The position numbers and the translations under genes were made by a program. Source: UMGS172 sp045648145 (GTDB lineage: Bacteria; Bacillota; Clostridia; Oscillospirales; Acutalibacteraceae). Taken from it: DNA of 26,734 nucleotides. The notes under the pieces are model-generated. The model ran no database searches. It saw nothing but the letters and a program-made list of their open reading frames with translations, and had not been told where the DNA came from. Position 1 is the first letter of the stretch. Each line of letters starts with the position of its first letter. The stretch covers positions 1-26,734 of the forward strand of contig JAZRNK010000051.1 in assembly GCA_045648145.1 (NCBI GenBank). Direction: 5' to 3'. Of the stretch, positions 9,473 through 17,228 are shown piece by piece.

Positions 9473-10501
9473 TTATATAAGGTCGGCTACATCCAGAACG
9501 AGTCGCTCGGTCTTTTCCCAACCTAAACACGGGTCGGTGATGGATTTACCAAATACACCCTCGCCAATTTTCTGACAACCATCCTCTAAATAGCTTTCTA
9601 TCATAAAGCCCTTGACCAGCTTTTTGATGTTATCGTTGTGACGGCAGCTATGCAAAACCTCTTTACAAATGCGAATTTGCTCTAAATACTGCTTACCCGA
9701 ATTCGAATGGTTTGTATCAACTATCAAGGCCATATTATTAAGCTGACGCTCGGCATATGCCTCGTAAAGTGAATTAAGGTCCTCAAAATGATAGTTCGGC
9801 GAAGAATGACCCTTACTGTCAACATATCCACGCAAAATTGCGTGTGTCAACGGGTTGCCGTCGGTGGTTACCTCACAGCCACGATAAATAAAGGTCTGAG
9901 GATGCTGTGCGGCGGTAATTGAGTTAAGCATAACCGACAAGTCACCACTTGTGGGGTTTTTCATGCCGACAGGTATGTCAATTCCACTCGATACAAGTCG
10001 ATGCTGCTGGTTTTCTACCGAACGGGCGCCAACTGCAACGTACGACAAAACGTCCTGCAAATAGCTGTAATTTTCAGGATAAAGCATTTCGTCTGCAGCA
10101 GAAAGACCTGTTTCGCTCATAGCCTTAATGTGCAAATGTCTTATAGTCAACAAGCCTTTGAGCATATCGGGCTTGTCGTCAGGGTTAGGCTGATGCACCA
10201 TTCCCTTATAGCCATCACCCGTTGTTCTGGGCTTATTGGTATAAATTCTCGGTATAATAACAATTTTATCCTTCACCTTTTCCTGCAACAAAGCAAGACG
10301 GTGAATATACTCTAAAACCGGTTCCTCTCGGTCGGCAGAGCACGGACCGATAATAAGCAAGAGACGGCTGTCCTCACCACGAAAAACCTTAGCAATTTCA
10401 CGGTCACGAAGCTCTTTTGCCTTTAAAACCTCCTGCGATACCGGCAACTGCTGTTTTATTTCTTCAGGCTGCGGTAACGTTCTTTCGTTCACAACTGACA
10501 T
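9473..10501 (-). CDS. aroF: 3-deoxy-7-phosphoheptulonate synthase (class I, AroF/AroG/AroH type)
   Basis: The 342-residue enzyme condenses phosphoenolpyruvate with erythrose 4-phosphate, the first step toward chorismate and aromatic amino acids. Conserved blocks are all present: LLIIGPCSADREEPVLEY, PRIYTNKPRTTGDGYKG, GARSVENQQHR, GMKNPTSGD, VDTNHSNSGKQ, ESYLEDGCQ and GKSITDPCLGW. These supply the substrate-binding Arg/Lys residues and metal ligands (Cys, His, Glu, Asp) of the class I fold. Length is close to the E. coli isozymes. The ATG follows TTTGGAGGAAT at good spacing. No other shikimate genes are in the window; the gene heads a unit with ABC-F and MATE. A TATAAT (10566-10561, minus) could be its -10, without a good -35. 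No T-box or leader peptide is visible upstream. Confidence 0.96.
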   Translation of the reverse strand: MSVVNERTLPQPEEIKQQLPVSQEVLKAKELRDREIAKVFRGEDSRLLLIIGPCSADREEPVLEYIHRLALLQEKVKDKIVIIPRIYTNKPRTTGDGYKGMVHQPNPDDKPDMLKGLLTIRHLHIKAMSETGLSAADEMLYPENYSYLQDVLSYVAVGARSVENQQHRLVSSGIDIPVGMKNPTSGDLSVMLNSITAAQHPQTFIYRGCEVTTDGNPLTHAILRGYVDSKGHSSPNYHFEDLNSLYEAYAERQLNNMALIVDTNHSNSGKQYLEQIRICKEVLHSCRHNDNIKKLVKGFMIESYLEDGCQKIGEGVFGKSITDPCLGWEKTERLVLDVADLI

Positions 10502-10566
10502 AACTATTCCTCCAAAGCGGCACTGAAAATTTGTGCCAATCTTTAAAATATTAAAATTTCATTATA

Positions 10567-10696
10567 TTGTAACACATCATTTTTAATTTTTAAAGTGTTT
10601 GCATAAAAATATTGCAAAAAATATCGCGTTTTGTAACCTTACATCAATAATATGTAACAATTTGTTAATTGAAATTACCATTGTTTTTTGTTACAA
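10567..10696. promoter_or_regulatory. Cluster of TTGTAAC boxes between divergent aroF and the LtaS-like gene
   Basis: TTGTAAC occurs at 10567-10573 and 10631-10637, ATGTAAC at 10652-10658, and the inverse GTTACAA at 10690-10696. Around the middle copies TGTAA-CC-TTACA (10632-10643) and TTACAT-N7-ATGTAA (10639-10657) overlap. The clustering suggests binding sites for a regulator, but I do not recognise the motif. Confidence 0.35.
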
Positions 10697-10699
10697 TGG
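10678..10699. promoter_or_regulatory. Inverted repeat upstream of the LtaS-like gene promoter
   Basis: CCATTGT (10678-10684) and ACAATGG (10693-10699) form a perfect 7-bp inverted repeat with an 8-nt centre, ending two bases before the predicted -35. A dyad in this position is typical of an operator. No T-tract follows on either strand, so it does not look like a terminator. Confidence 0.4.
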
Positions 10700-10701
10700 C
10701 T

Positions 10702-10730
10702 TTGGCAGTTTGTTTGTTTTTTATTATAAT
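10702..10730 (+). promoter_or_regulatory. Strong promoter-like sequence directly before the LtaS-like gene
   Basis: TTGGCA (10702-10707), 17 nt, TATAAT (10725-10730) is near consensus. The start codon lies only 12 bp past the -10, so the expected transcript start (about 10737) would fall after the GAGGG ribosome binding site and give an almost leaderless message. Confidence 0.6.
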
Positions 10731-10742
10731 GAGGGATGAATT

Positions 10743-12950
10743 ATGAAATTTAAAGCCGGTGTTATGGCGGTGTTTAATAAAATTAAATCTATGCACGTCT
10801 TCCTTGATAAACACGCGTGGTTACAGTGTATAATTATTGGCGTTGTCATCAACCTTGCGGTTGAATCACTGTCCCGCCACTCGCTTTTAAGTGGGCTATC
10901 GCATATGGTGACCAACCCCTTAGTCTTTTTGTTTAACGCGCTTATTATAATGTGTGTTATGTCCATCTGCTCACTTTTTAAGCATCGGTATTTCTTTTAT
11001 CTGTTCTTTATGTGCCTTTGGTTAGGCTTTGGTATCGGCAACTGTGTACTACTTACGATGCGCGTTACTCCTTTGGAATGGGCTGATTTGCAGGTAGTAA
11101 AGCTGAGCATTATTCAAATATATCTCAATATGTTTGAAATCATTTTGATAGTTGCTATTATTCTTGCCGCCATTGCCGGACTTGTTGTTTTCTTTATTAA
11201 AATACCGAAAACCAAGGTAAACTATTTAAAAAACATTGTGGCTACCGTCACGTTTTCTGTGGCGCTTATTTCAAGTCTTGTTGTTTTCAGAAGCAACAAT
11301 ATTCTTTTATCGGAACACGTTAAAAATCTTGCCAACGCCTATAAGGATTACGGCTTTAACTACTGCTTTATGTGTAGTATGCTTGATTTAGGTATAGATA
11401 AACCATCACAGTATGACCAAAATGACGTAAATAAAATTGTTGACACAATTGAAAACGCCGCCGACTCAAACACAGCGGTTAAAAACGCCGCCACCTCACA
11501 CGGTGAAGAAAAACCAAACATAATCTTCTTGCAGCTTGAAACCTTTTTTGACGTTAATCATCTGTCAAGCATACGGTTCTCTGAAAATCCGTTGCCAAAC
11601 TTTACACGACTGCAAAAGGAATATACCTGCGGTTACCTTTCGGTACCGTCGATTGGCGCAGGTACGGCCAACACCGAATTTGAGGTTATTTCGGGAATGT
11701 CGCTTGAGTATTTTGGCGTAGGTGAATATCCATATAAAACGATATTGCAAAGCAACCCGAGTGAAAGTATGTGCTACGGCCTTAACTCTTTGGGATATAC
11801 GAGTCATGCCATACACAACAACACCGCCGCCTTTTATGACAGAAACAAGGTTTTTGCCAATCTCGGCTTTAATACATTTACATCTATAGAATATATGCAC
11901 GACGTGGAATTTACCCCGTCCGGATGGGCAAAAGACGATGTCCTTATTTCCTGCATAAGCGACGCTTTGAATTCAACTGATGGTTCCGACCTTGTTTACA
12001 CAATAACAGTACAAAGTCACGGTAAATATCCGTCGGATTATACCGAAGAAATGCCTATCAGTGTAAGCGGCATTGCCGATGAAGACACACGAAAATCCTT
12101 TGAATATTACATTAACGAGCTTAATCAGGTTGACAAATTTGTGGGTGAGCTTTTAGAAGAGCTTGAACGCCGCGATGAAAAAACCGTAGTAGTAATGTAC
12201 GGCGACCACTTGCCCAGCTTTGAAATTTCTGAAAGCGACCTTGAAAACGGCGACCTTTTCCAGACCGAATACGTTATTTGGGATAACTTCGGCCTTGTTA
12301 AAAGAGATGAGGATTTAACCGCCTACCGTCTTGCCTCTACCGTTTTGGGTAAAATCGGTGTTGATAACGGCCTTATTACCAAGCTTCATCAAAATTTCTA
12401 CGGTGATGAAAGCTATGAAAAATGGCTTGAGGTACTTCAGTACGATATGCTTTACGGCGAAAAGTTTGCCTTTGGCGGTCAGGATAGCTATCCATATAAA
12501 ACTACCGAGCTTCAGATGGGCGTCAACGAAATTTCTGTTTCGGAGGTTTTACCAAGCGAAAACTCGGAACAAACCAAAATAACGGGCAAAAACTTCACAA
12601 ATTACAGCAAAGTGTTTATCAACGACCGCGAGGTAGATACTATCTGGCTTGACAGTAATACACTCCAAATTTCCGATGCAATATTAAAAGCCGGAGACCG
12701 AATTTCCGTCGGTCAGGTTGACAAAGAGCATACTGTTTTAAGTACCGGCAAATCATATATTATAGGCGGAACGGAAGAGTACCCCGTAATATCGGTTGAC
12801 TCTAGTAACATTATTTATAAAAAACAGGGTTTAAAAACATCAACCGCCATCGCCATAATTACCGCTTCGCTTGCGGTTATATCGTTGTGCGGTGTGTTTG
12901 GATTTATAGTAATAAAACGAAAAAAATTGGCTCGTAATACACAAAAATAA
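10743..12950 (+). CDS. LtaS-like phosphoglycerol transferase/sulfatase-family membrane protein with C-terminal anchor
   Basis: The 735-residue protein has five N-terminal membrane segments (about 26-43, 58-78, 82-106, 130-153, 162-182) and then an extracellular alkaline-phosphatase/sulfatase-type domain from about residue 258 (PNIIFLQLETFFD). Family-specific signatures are GAGTANTEFE with the predicted nucleophile Thr308, and MYGDHLPSFE with metal ligands Asp488-His489. This matches lipoteichoic acid synthase, which polymerises glycerol phosphate from phosphatidylglycerol outside the cell. Unlike S. aureus LtaS, residues about 597-690 form an extra beta-rich segment resembling an IPT/TIG fold (ITGKNFTNYSKVFIND), followed by a further membrane helix (about 701-724) and a basic tail. 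GAGGG precedes the ATG by 8 bp. The copper genes follow after 18 bp. The exact polymer made is not known. Confidence 0.85.
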   Translation: MKFKAGVMAVFNKIKSMHVFLDKHAWLQCIIIGVVINLAVESLSRHSLLSGLSHMVTNPLVFLFNALIIMCVMSICSLFKHRYFFYLFFMCLWLGFGIGNCVLLTMRVTPLEWADLQVVKLSIIQIYLNMFEIILIVAIILAAIAGLVVFFIKIPKTKVNYLKNIVATVTFSVALISSLVVFRSNNILLSEHVKNLANAYKDYGFNYCFMCSMLDLGIDKPSQYDQNDVNKIVDTIENAADSNTAVKNAATSHGEEKPNIIFLQLETFFDVNHLSSIRFSENPLPNFTRLQKEYTCGYLSVPSIGAGTANTEFEVISGMSLEYFGVGEYPYKTILQSNPSESMCYGLNSLGYTSHAIHNNTAAFYDRNKVFANLGFNTFTSIEYMHDVEFTPSGWAKDDVLISCISDALNSTDGSDLVYTITVQSHGKYPSDYTEEMPISVSGIADEDTRKSFEYYINELNQVDKFVGELLEELERRDEKTVVVMYGDHLPSFEISESDLENGDLFQTEYVIWDNFGLVKRDEDLTAYRLASTVLGKIGVDNGLITKLHQNFYGDESYEKWLEVLQYDMLYGEKFAFGGQDSYPYKTTELQMGVNEISVSEVLPSENSEQTKITGKNFTNYSKVFINDREVDTIWLDSNTLQISDAILKAGDRISVGQVDKEHTVLSTGKSYIIGGTEEYPVISVDSSNIIYKKQGLKTSTAIAIITASLAVISLCGVFGFIVIKRKKLARNTQK

Positions 12951-12968
12951 CTAAAGGGAGGGTGCGGC

Positions 12969-15173
12969 TTGAAGCAAAAATTCAGTGTTTCGGGTATGTA
13001 TTGCGCCGCTTGCTCGGCAAGAGTAAAAAAATGCGTATCTGAATTAGACGGCGTCATAAGTGCCGACGTAAACCTTATTTCCGGCGCGATGACAGTGGAA
13101 TACAACCCCGAGCTGCAAACCTTTGACAGCATTTGCGACAGTGTCAATGCGCTCGGCTATAACGCAGGCGAATACGTTTATAAAAATGTGGCTTCACAAA
13201 CACATCTTAAAGAACTGAGTTCTGTGAAAAAACGGCTTATAGCATCAATTATATTACTTGTGGTGCTTATGTTCTTTTCTATGCAGCACATGTTTGGCTA
13301 TCCCCTGCCGTCAATGTTTGAAAACGCACTTGTAATGACCGCAACACAGCTTGCTCTTACAATACCCGTTATTGTTCTTAATTTCGGCTATTTTACAAGG
13401 GGCTTTAAAAACCTTGTGAAGCTTGCACCCAATATGGACTCTTTAATTGCCTTGGGCGCTTCGGCATCGTTTATATACAGTCTTGTGATTTTTGTTGAAA
13501 TGCTGATTTCACACTTTACAAGCACCCATTCCTTAACGCACGGCCACCTTTATTTTGAGTCGGCGGCCATGATTTTAACCTTGGTTTCACTCGGTAAATA
13601 CCTTGAAGCAAAAGGCAAAAACAAAACAGGTGAAGCAGTAGAACGTTTAATGGGACTAACCCCTAAAACTGCCGTTATTCTTGACAACGGTAACGAAAAA
13701 AGCGTACCTGTTACACACATAAAAGAAGGTGACCTTGTGGTTGCTTTGCCCGGTGATATAATTGCCGTTGACGGTGTAGTAGTTGAAGGTATATCATCGG
13801 TCGACACAAGCGCCATAACCGGCGAAAGCATACCTTTAGAGATAACGGCAGGCAGTAAGGTGACAGGTGCTACCGCAAACATTTCTGGCAAAATTGTTTA
13901 CCGTGCCGAAAAGGTCGGTGAAGATACAACAATAGCGCAAATAATCCGTCTTGTTGAGGACGCCGGTGGCTCCGCCGCCCCTATTTCACGTTTGGCTGAT
14001 AAAATAAGTCTTTATTTTGTCCCCATTGTTATATGTATTGCGATAATCACCGCTATTGTTTGGCTTATTATCGGCAAGGATTTTTCGTTCGCATACAACT
14101 GTGCTATTTCCGTTTTGGTTATCTCCTGCCCCTGTGCTTTGGGTCTTGCAACTCCTACTGCCATCATGGCGGGTATTGGAGTGGGCGCAAAATACGGCGT
14201 GCTTGTAAAATCCGCCTCGGTGCTTGAAATGGCACACAAAATAGACACCGTTGTTTTAGACAAAACAGGAACAGTCACCGAAGGCAAACCTACGGTCTGC
14301 AAGATTTACGGTGACTGCTTACAAATAGCCGCATCTTTAGAAAAGAACTCTACCCATCCGCTTGCAAAAGCCATTATGAACTATACTGATAGACAAAACG
14401 TTTCGCCATTAAAGGTCGATAACTTTGCCTCTATAGCAGGTCTTGGTATAAGCGGCGAAATTAACGGAAATGTGGTTCTTGGCGGCAATCAAAGATATAT
14501 GTCAGAGAATAATGTTGATTTTTCAATGTTTGAAAACGAAATACAAACACTGACGCAAAATGGCGCTACACTCTTACTGTTTGCCAAAAATGGCAAGGCT
14601 TTGGGTGTTATCGGCGTAACAGATTCGCTCAAAAACGATAGCGTTAACGCAATAAACGAGTTAAAAAAAATGAACAAACGAGTAATAATGCTGACGGGTG
14701 ATAACCAGACAGCTGCCGAAGCCATTGCAAAAGCCGCGAATATTGACGAGTTCAAATTTGGTGTTTTACCCCAAGACAAAGAAACAACTGTCAGAGAACT
14801 GCAAGCAAACGGAAGCGTTGTTGCTATGGTTGGTGACGGCATTAATGATGCGCCCGCATTAATGAGCGCAAACGTTGGTATTGCCATCGGCGCAGGAACC
14901 GATATTGCGATAGAATCAGCCGATATCGTGCTTGTAAACAGCACTCTTTCAGACGTTGTTACTGCTCTGCGACTCGGCGATGCCGTTATCAAAAATATAA
15001 AACGTAGCTTGTTCTGGGCGTTCTTTTATAACTCGGCAGGTATTCCGATTGCCGCCGGTATGCTGTACTCGTTAGGAATAATGCTCAATCCCATGATTGC
15101 AGCCGCCGCTATGAGCTTTAGCTCGGTTTTCGTGGTGACTAATGCTCTTTTACTTCGCAAATTCAAACCGTGA
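12969..15173 (+). CDS. copA: Copper-exporting P1B-type ATPase CopA (TTG start)
   Basis: The 734-residue pump exports Cu+ across the membrane. It has one N-terminal heavy-metal-associated domain with GMYCAAC (Cys12, Cys15), the actuator motif ITGESIPLE, the intramembrane CPC (387-389), the phosphorylated Asp431 in DKTGTVTEG, THPLA in the nucleotide domain, and GDGINDAP at 622-629. YN and MSFSS in the last two helices are the residues typical of the Cu+ subgroup. The start is TTG, chosen because the metal-binding domain begins at the first residues and AAGGGAGGG lies at proper spacing; the first ATG would cut that domain. It begins 18 bp after the LtaS-like gene and ends 14 bp before copZ, so the three genes are probably one transcript. 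Confidence 0.95.
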   Translation: MKQKFSVSGMYCAACSARVKKCVSELDGVISADVNLISGAMTVEYNPELQTFDSICDSVNALGYNAGEYVYKNVASQTHLKELSSVKKRLIASIILLVVLMFFSMQHMFGYPLPSMFENALVMTATQLALTIPVIVLNFGYFTRGFKNLVKLAPNMDSLIALGASASFIYSLVIFVEMLISHFTSTHSLTHGHLYFESAAMILTLVSLGKYLEAKGKNKTGEAVERLMGLTPKTAVILDNGNEKSVPVTHIKEGDLVVALPGDIIAVDGVVVEGISSVDTSAITGESIPLEITAGSKVTGATANISGKIVYRAEKVGEDTTIAQIIRLVEDAGGSAAPISRLADKISLYFVPIVICIAIITAIVWLIIGKDFSFAYNCAISVLVISCPCALGLATPTAIMAGIGVGAKYGVLVKSASVLEMAHKIDTVVLDKTGTVTEGKPTVCKIYGDCLQIAASLEKNSTHPLAKAIMNYTDRQNVSPLKVDNFASIAGLGISGEINGNVVLGGNQRYMSENNVDFSMFENEIQTLTQNGATLLLFAKNGKALGVIGVTDSLKNDSVNAINELKKMNKRVIMLTGDNQTAAEAIAKAANIDEFKFGVLPQDKETTVRELQANGSVVAMVGDGINDAPALMSANVGIAIGAGTDIAIESADIVLVNSTLSDVVTALRLGDAVIKNIKRSLFWAFFYNSAGIPIAAGMLYSLGIMLNPMIAAAAMSFSSVFVVTNALLLRKFKP

Positions 15174-15187
15174 AAGGATGATATAAA

Positions 15188-15391
15188 ATGAAAAAAGTAA
15201 TCGAAATTGAAGGCATGATGTGTATGCATTGCGCCGGCGCCGTTGAAAAGGCACTGTATGAGGTGGCTGACACAAAAAATGTTAAAATTGACCTTAAAAA
15301 GAAGCTCGCCAAGGTCGAAACCGAAGCTGATGACCAGACACTAACCGCCGCTGTTGAAAACGCAGGATACAAAGTGACTTCAATTAAATAG
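15188..15391 (+). CDS. copZ: Copper chaperone CopZ (heavy-metal-associated domain)
   Basis: This 67-residue single-domain protein has EGMMCMHCAGAVEKAL, where Cys12 and Cys15 bind Cu+. Length and fold pattern match CopZ/Atx1, the cytoplasmic chaperones that hand copper to CopA. The ribosome binding site AAAGGATGA overlaps the copA stop codon. The MHC variant (Met-His between the cysteines) is common in this family. A terminator follows at once. Confidence 0.95.
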   Translation: MKKVIEIEGMMCMHCAGAVEKALYEVADTKNVKIDLKKKLAKVETEADDQTLTAAVENAGYKVTSIK

Positions 15392-15432
15392 CATAATAAA
15401 AAGCCGACTGATATCAGTCGGCTTTTATTATG
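15392..15432. terminator. Bidirectional palindromic terminator between copZ and the DUF4340 gene
   Basis: GCCGACTGATATCAGTCGGC (15403-15422) is a perfect 20-bp palindrome flanked by CATAATAAAAA and TTTTATTATG, so either strand gives a GC stem followed by T residues. It starts right after the copZ stop and serves the convergent genes on both sides. Confidence 0.93.
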
Positions 15433-15440
15433 ATTTTAAA

Positions 15441-17228
15441 TTACCAGACACTCGGAACCTGACCGCCCGAAACAAAAACATCCAAATTTTGTATCACATC
15501 GTCAACGGTGGTTTTCAAAACCTCACCCAACGGCACACCGTTAACCCACGCTGTGTAGTGATACATATCGTCGGGGATCTCGGTAAGCTCAACTGTTTTG
15601 GATGCAGCGCCATCATTAAACACAAATGTCATAGAAAGCACCGTTTCGGTTTTCTCAGCCTCGGTCACAAAGTCTATAAGTGAGAGGCTTAATATTCTAT
15701 GATACAAATTTTTAAACGACTGTGTTTCCATTACGGCGTTGCCGTATTTTACAGCAGTATCGTACGAATTTTCGCTGTCTTCACGTTTAACGTGTGACAA
15801 TGAAACCTCGTGAGTTTTACCTGCCGTAGAAATTTTAAATGTCTTTAAAGAGGTTATGCTTTCCAATATAAATTTATTGTTAAACGCAACCGTAATATCA
15901 CCACTTATGGCACTTGCAAAAGTAAAGGTGTCCATAGAAATGCAGAAAATCTGCGGACGGCCTTCAACCATAACGGCAAGATCGGTTTCTTCCTCGGAAA
16001 GCTTGCCACCAACAAATATTTTACACTTGTCATCACCAACGCCTATCTCAATAACACACTGCGGAGCATCAAAACCGCAGGCCTTACGAGTTTCTTCAGT
16101 TGAGCCGTAGCTGTAAACCGTTGTAGCATTAAGTCCGTTACCGACAAGCCCCAAGATTTCCTCTACATACGACTCATTTGCAGGACGAGAGTAAGGCTTG
16201 GTCATAACAAACGGCATAACCTCGGCAGAGTGGTCATCACTCATACGGAATTCAATGGTTTCGCCACCGTATATACTGCCCGAAAGCTTGATATAATCAA
16301 ACTTGGCAAGCTGGTCGTTAGAGTTGAAATATTTTGCGTTTTTATCGGTTTTAGCCAACTTTTTAACGGCCGTTTTGTTAGCAAAATTGGTAGGCAAATA
16401 GTCATAATTGGAAACGTATATTGATTTTACAACATACACAGTATCGTCGCCGCTGACGGTGACATAATTACTATCCTTTGTCGGCAACCAGGTGCCGATA
16501 GTTATAGTCAAATTCTCGGTGCCGTCATTGAATGCAACCTCTAAAACTCTTGTAGGGTCATCCAAGCCGTATGCCTTGTGGTACTGCTCTACCGTATCAA
16601 AAGTGTTCTCGATACTTCTCATGGCGTACAAGTCAAGGCACAAATCAATATGATAATCTATCGAATCAGAATCGGTAAGTGACTCATCAATACCGCCGAT
16701 ACTCCAATTTATGTCATAATCATATTTCTTTTTGCTTGAAGAAGAACTGCTCGACGAAGAGGTGCTTGTGTCCTTTTGGGCCGGAACGTAACTTGGGTTA
16801 AACTGATAATGCTCATAGTAATTATAAAGCTTAACCCACTTAATATTTGACTCAACCTCAACGCTTTTGCCATCAACCTCAACAAACGAAGGCTTTATCA
16901 ACTTGCTGGCATCTACAATATGAATACTTGTATCTTCAAGACCGGTTGCCGAGGAGGTAGAGTCATCCTCTTTAGGTATAAAGTGGCTGACAAGCAGAAT
17001 AGACGCTGCAATGCAAACACACAAAGCCACCGCTATGATACAGGTAAATATTCTACGCCTGCCGCCGCTTTTTGCGGCAGGCTTTTTTGTTTCATATACG
17101 TGTTTAACAAAAATAGTTGAGTTTTCCTGTTTTTCGATAACCGGCAGTTGATTCTCTTGCTTTTCAGCCTCTTGAGGTGCTGTTTCTTGACACTCTGTTG
17201 TCTGGTCTTTGTCGAAAAACTCACTCAT
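15441..17228 (-). CDS. DUF4340 domain-containing membrane-anchored protein
   Basis: The 595-residue protein has an acidic cytoplasmic N-terminus (about 1-50), a single membrane helix (about 57-82, after AKSGGRRR) and a long extracytoplasmic part. Repeated pattern elements such as IGTWLPTKDSNYVTVSGDDTV match DUF4340, which binds no known ligand and is habitually encoded next to GldG-type ABC systems. A nine-residue serine run precedes KKKYDYD near residue 165 and looks like a flexible linker. The ATG overlaps the stop of the GldG-like gene (ATGA), with GGAGAAAG as the ribosome binding site, so the two are coupled. It is the last gene of a four-gene operon. The function is not established; a role as accessory subunit of the ABC complex is inferred from position. 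Confidence 0.85.
   Translation of the reverse strand: MSEFFDKDQTTECQETAPQEAEKQENQLPVIEKQENSTIFVKHVYETKKPAAKSGGRRRIFTCIIAVALCVCIAASILLVSHFIPKEDDSTSSATGLEDTSIHIVDASKLIKPSFVEVDGKSVEVESNIKWVKLYNYYEHYQFNPSYVPAQKDTSTSSSSSSSSSKKKYDYDINWSIGGIDESLTDSDSIDYHIDLCLDLYAMRSIENTFDTVEQYHKAYGLDDPTRVLEVAFNDGTENLTITIGTWLPTKDSNYVTVSGDDTVYVVKSIYVSNYDYLPTNFANKTAVKKLAKTDKNAKYFNSNDQLAKFDYIKLSGSIYGGETIEFRMSDDHSAEVMPFVMTKPYSRPANESYVEEILGLVGNGLNATTVYSYGSTEETRKACGFDAPQCVIEIGVGDDKCKIFVGGKLSEEETDLAVMVEGRPQIFCISMDTFTFASAISGDITVAFNNKFILESITSLKTFKISTAGKTHEVSLSHVKREDSENSYDTAVKYGNAVMETQSFKNLYHRILSLSLIDFVTEAEKTETVLSMTFVFNDGAASKTVELTEIPDDMYHYTAWVNGVPLGEVLKTTVDDVIQNLDVFVSGGQVPSVW

Noticed and set aside
10502..10742. T-box riboswitch or Trp/Phe leader peptide upstream of aroF
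   Set aside because: No T-box consensus, no run of aromatic codons in a short frame and no attenuator hairpin with a T-tract on the minus strand.
12951..12968. CsoR or CopY operator before copA
   Set aside because: The 18-bp gap contains only the ribosome binding site; no TACANNTGTA or GC-rich CsoR-like dyad is visible.
14489..14992. 167-codon minus-strand frame inside copA
   Set aside because: It lies opposite the conserved nucleotide-binding and hinge region of CopA; its Ser/Ala/Thr-rich composition is typical of an antisense shadow.
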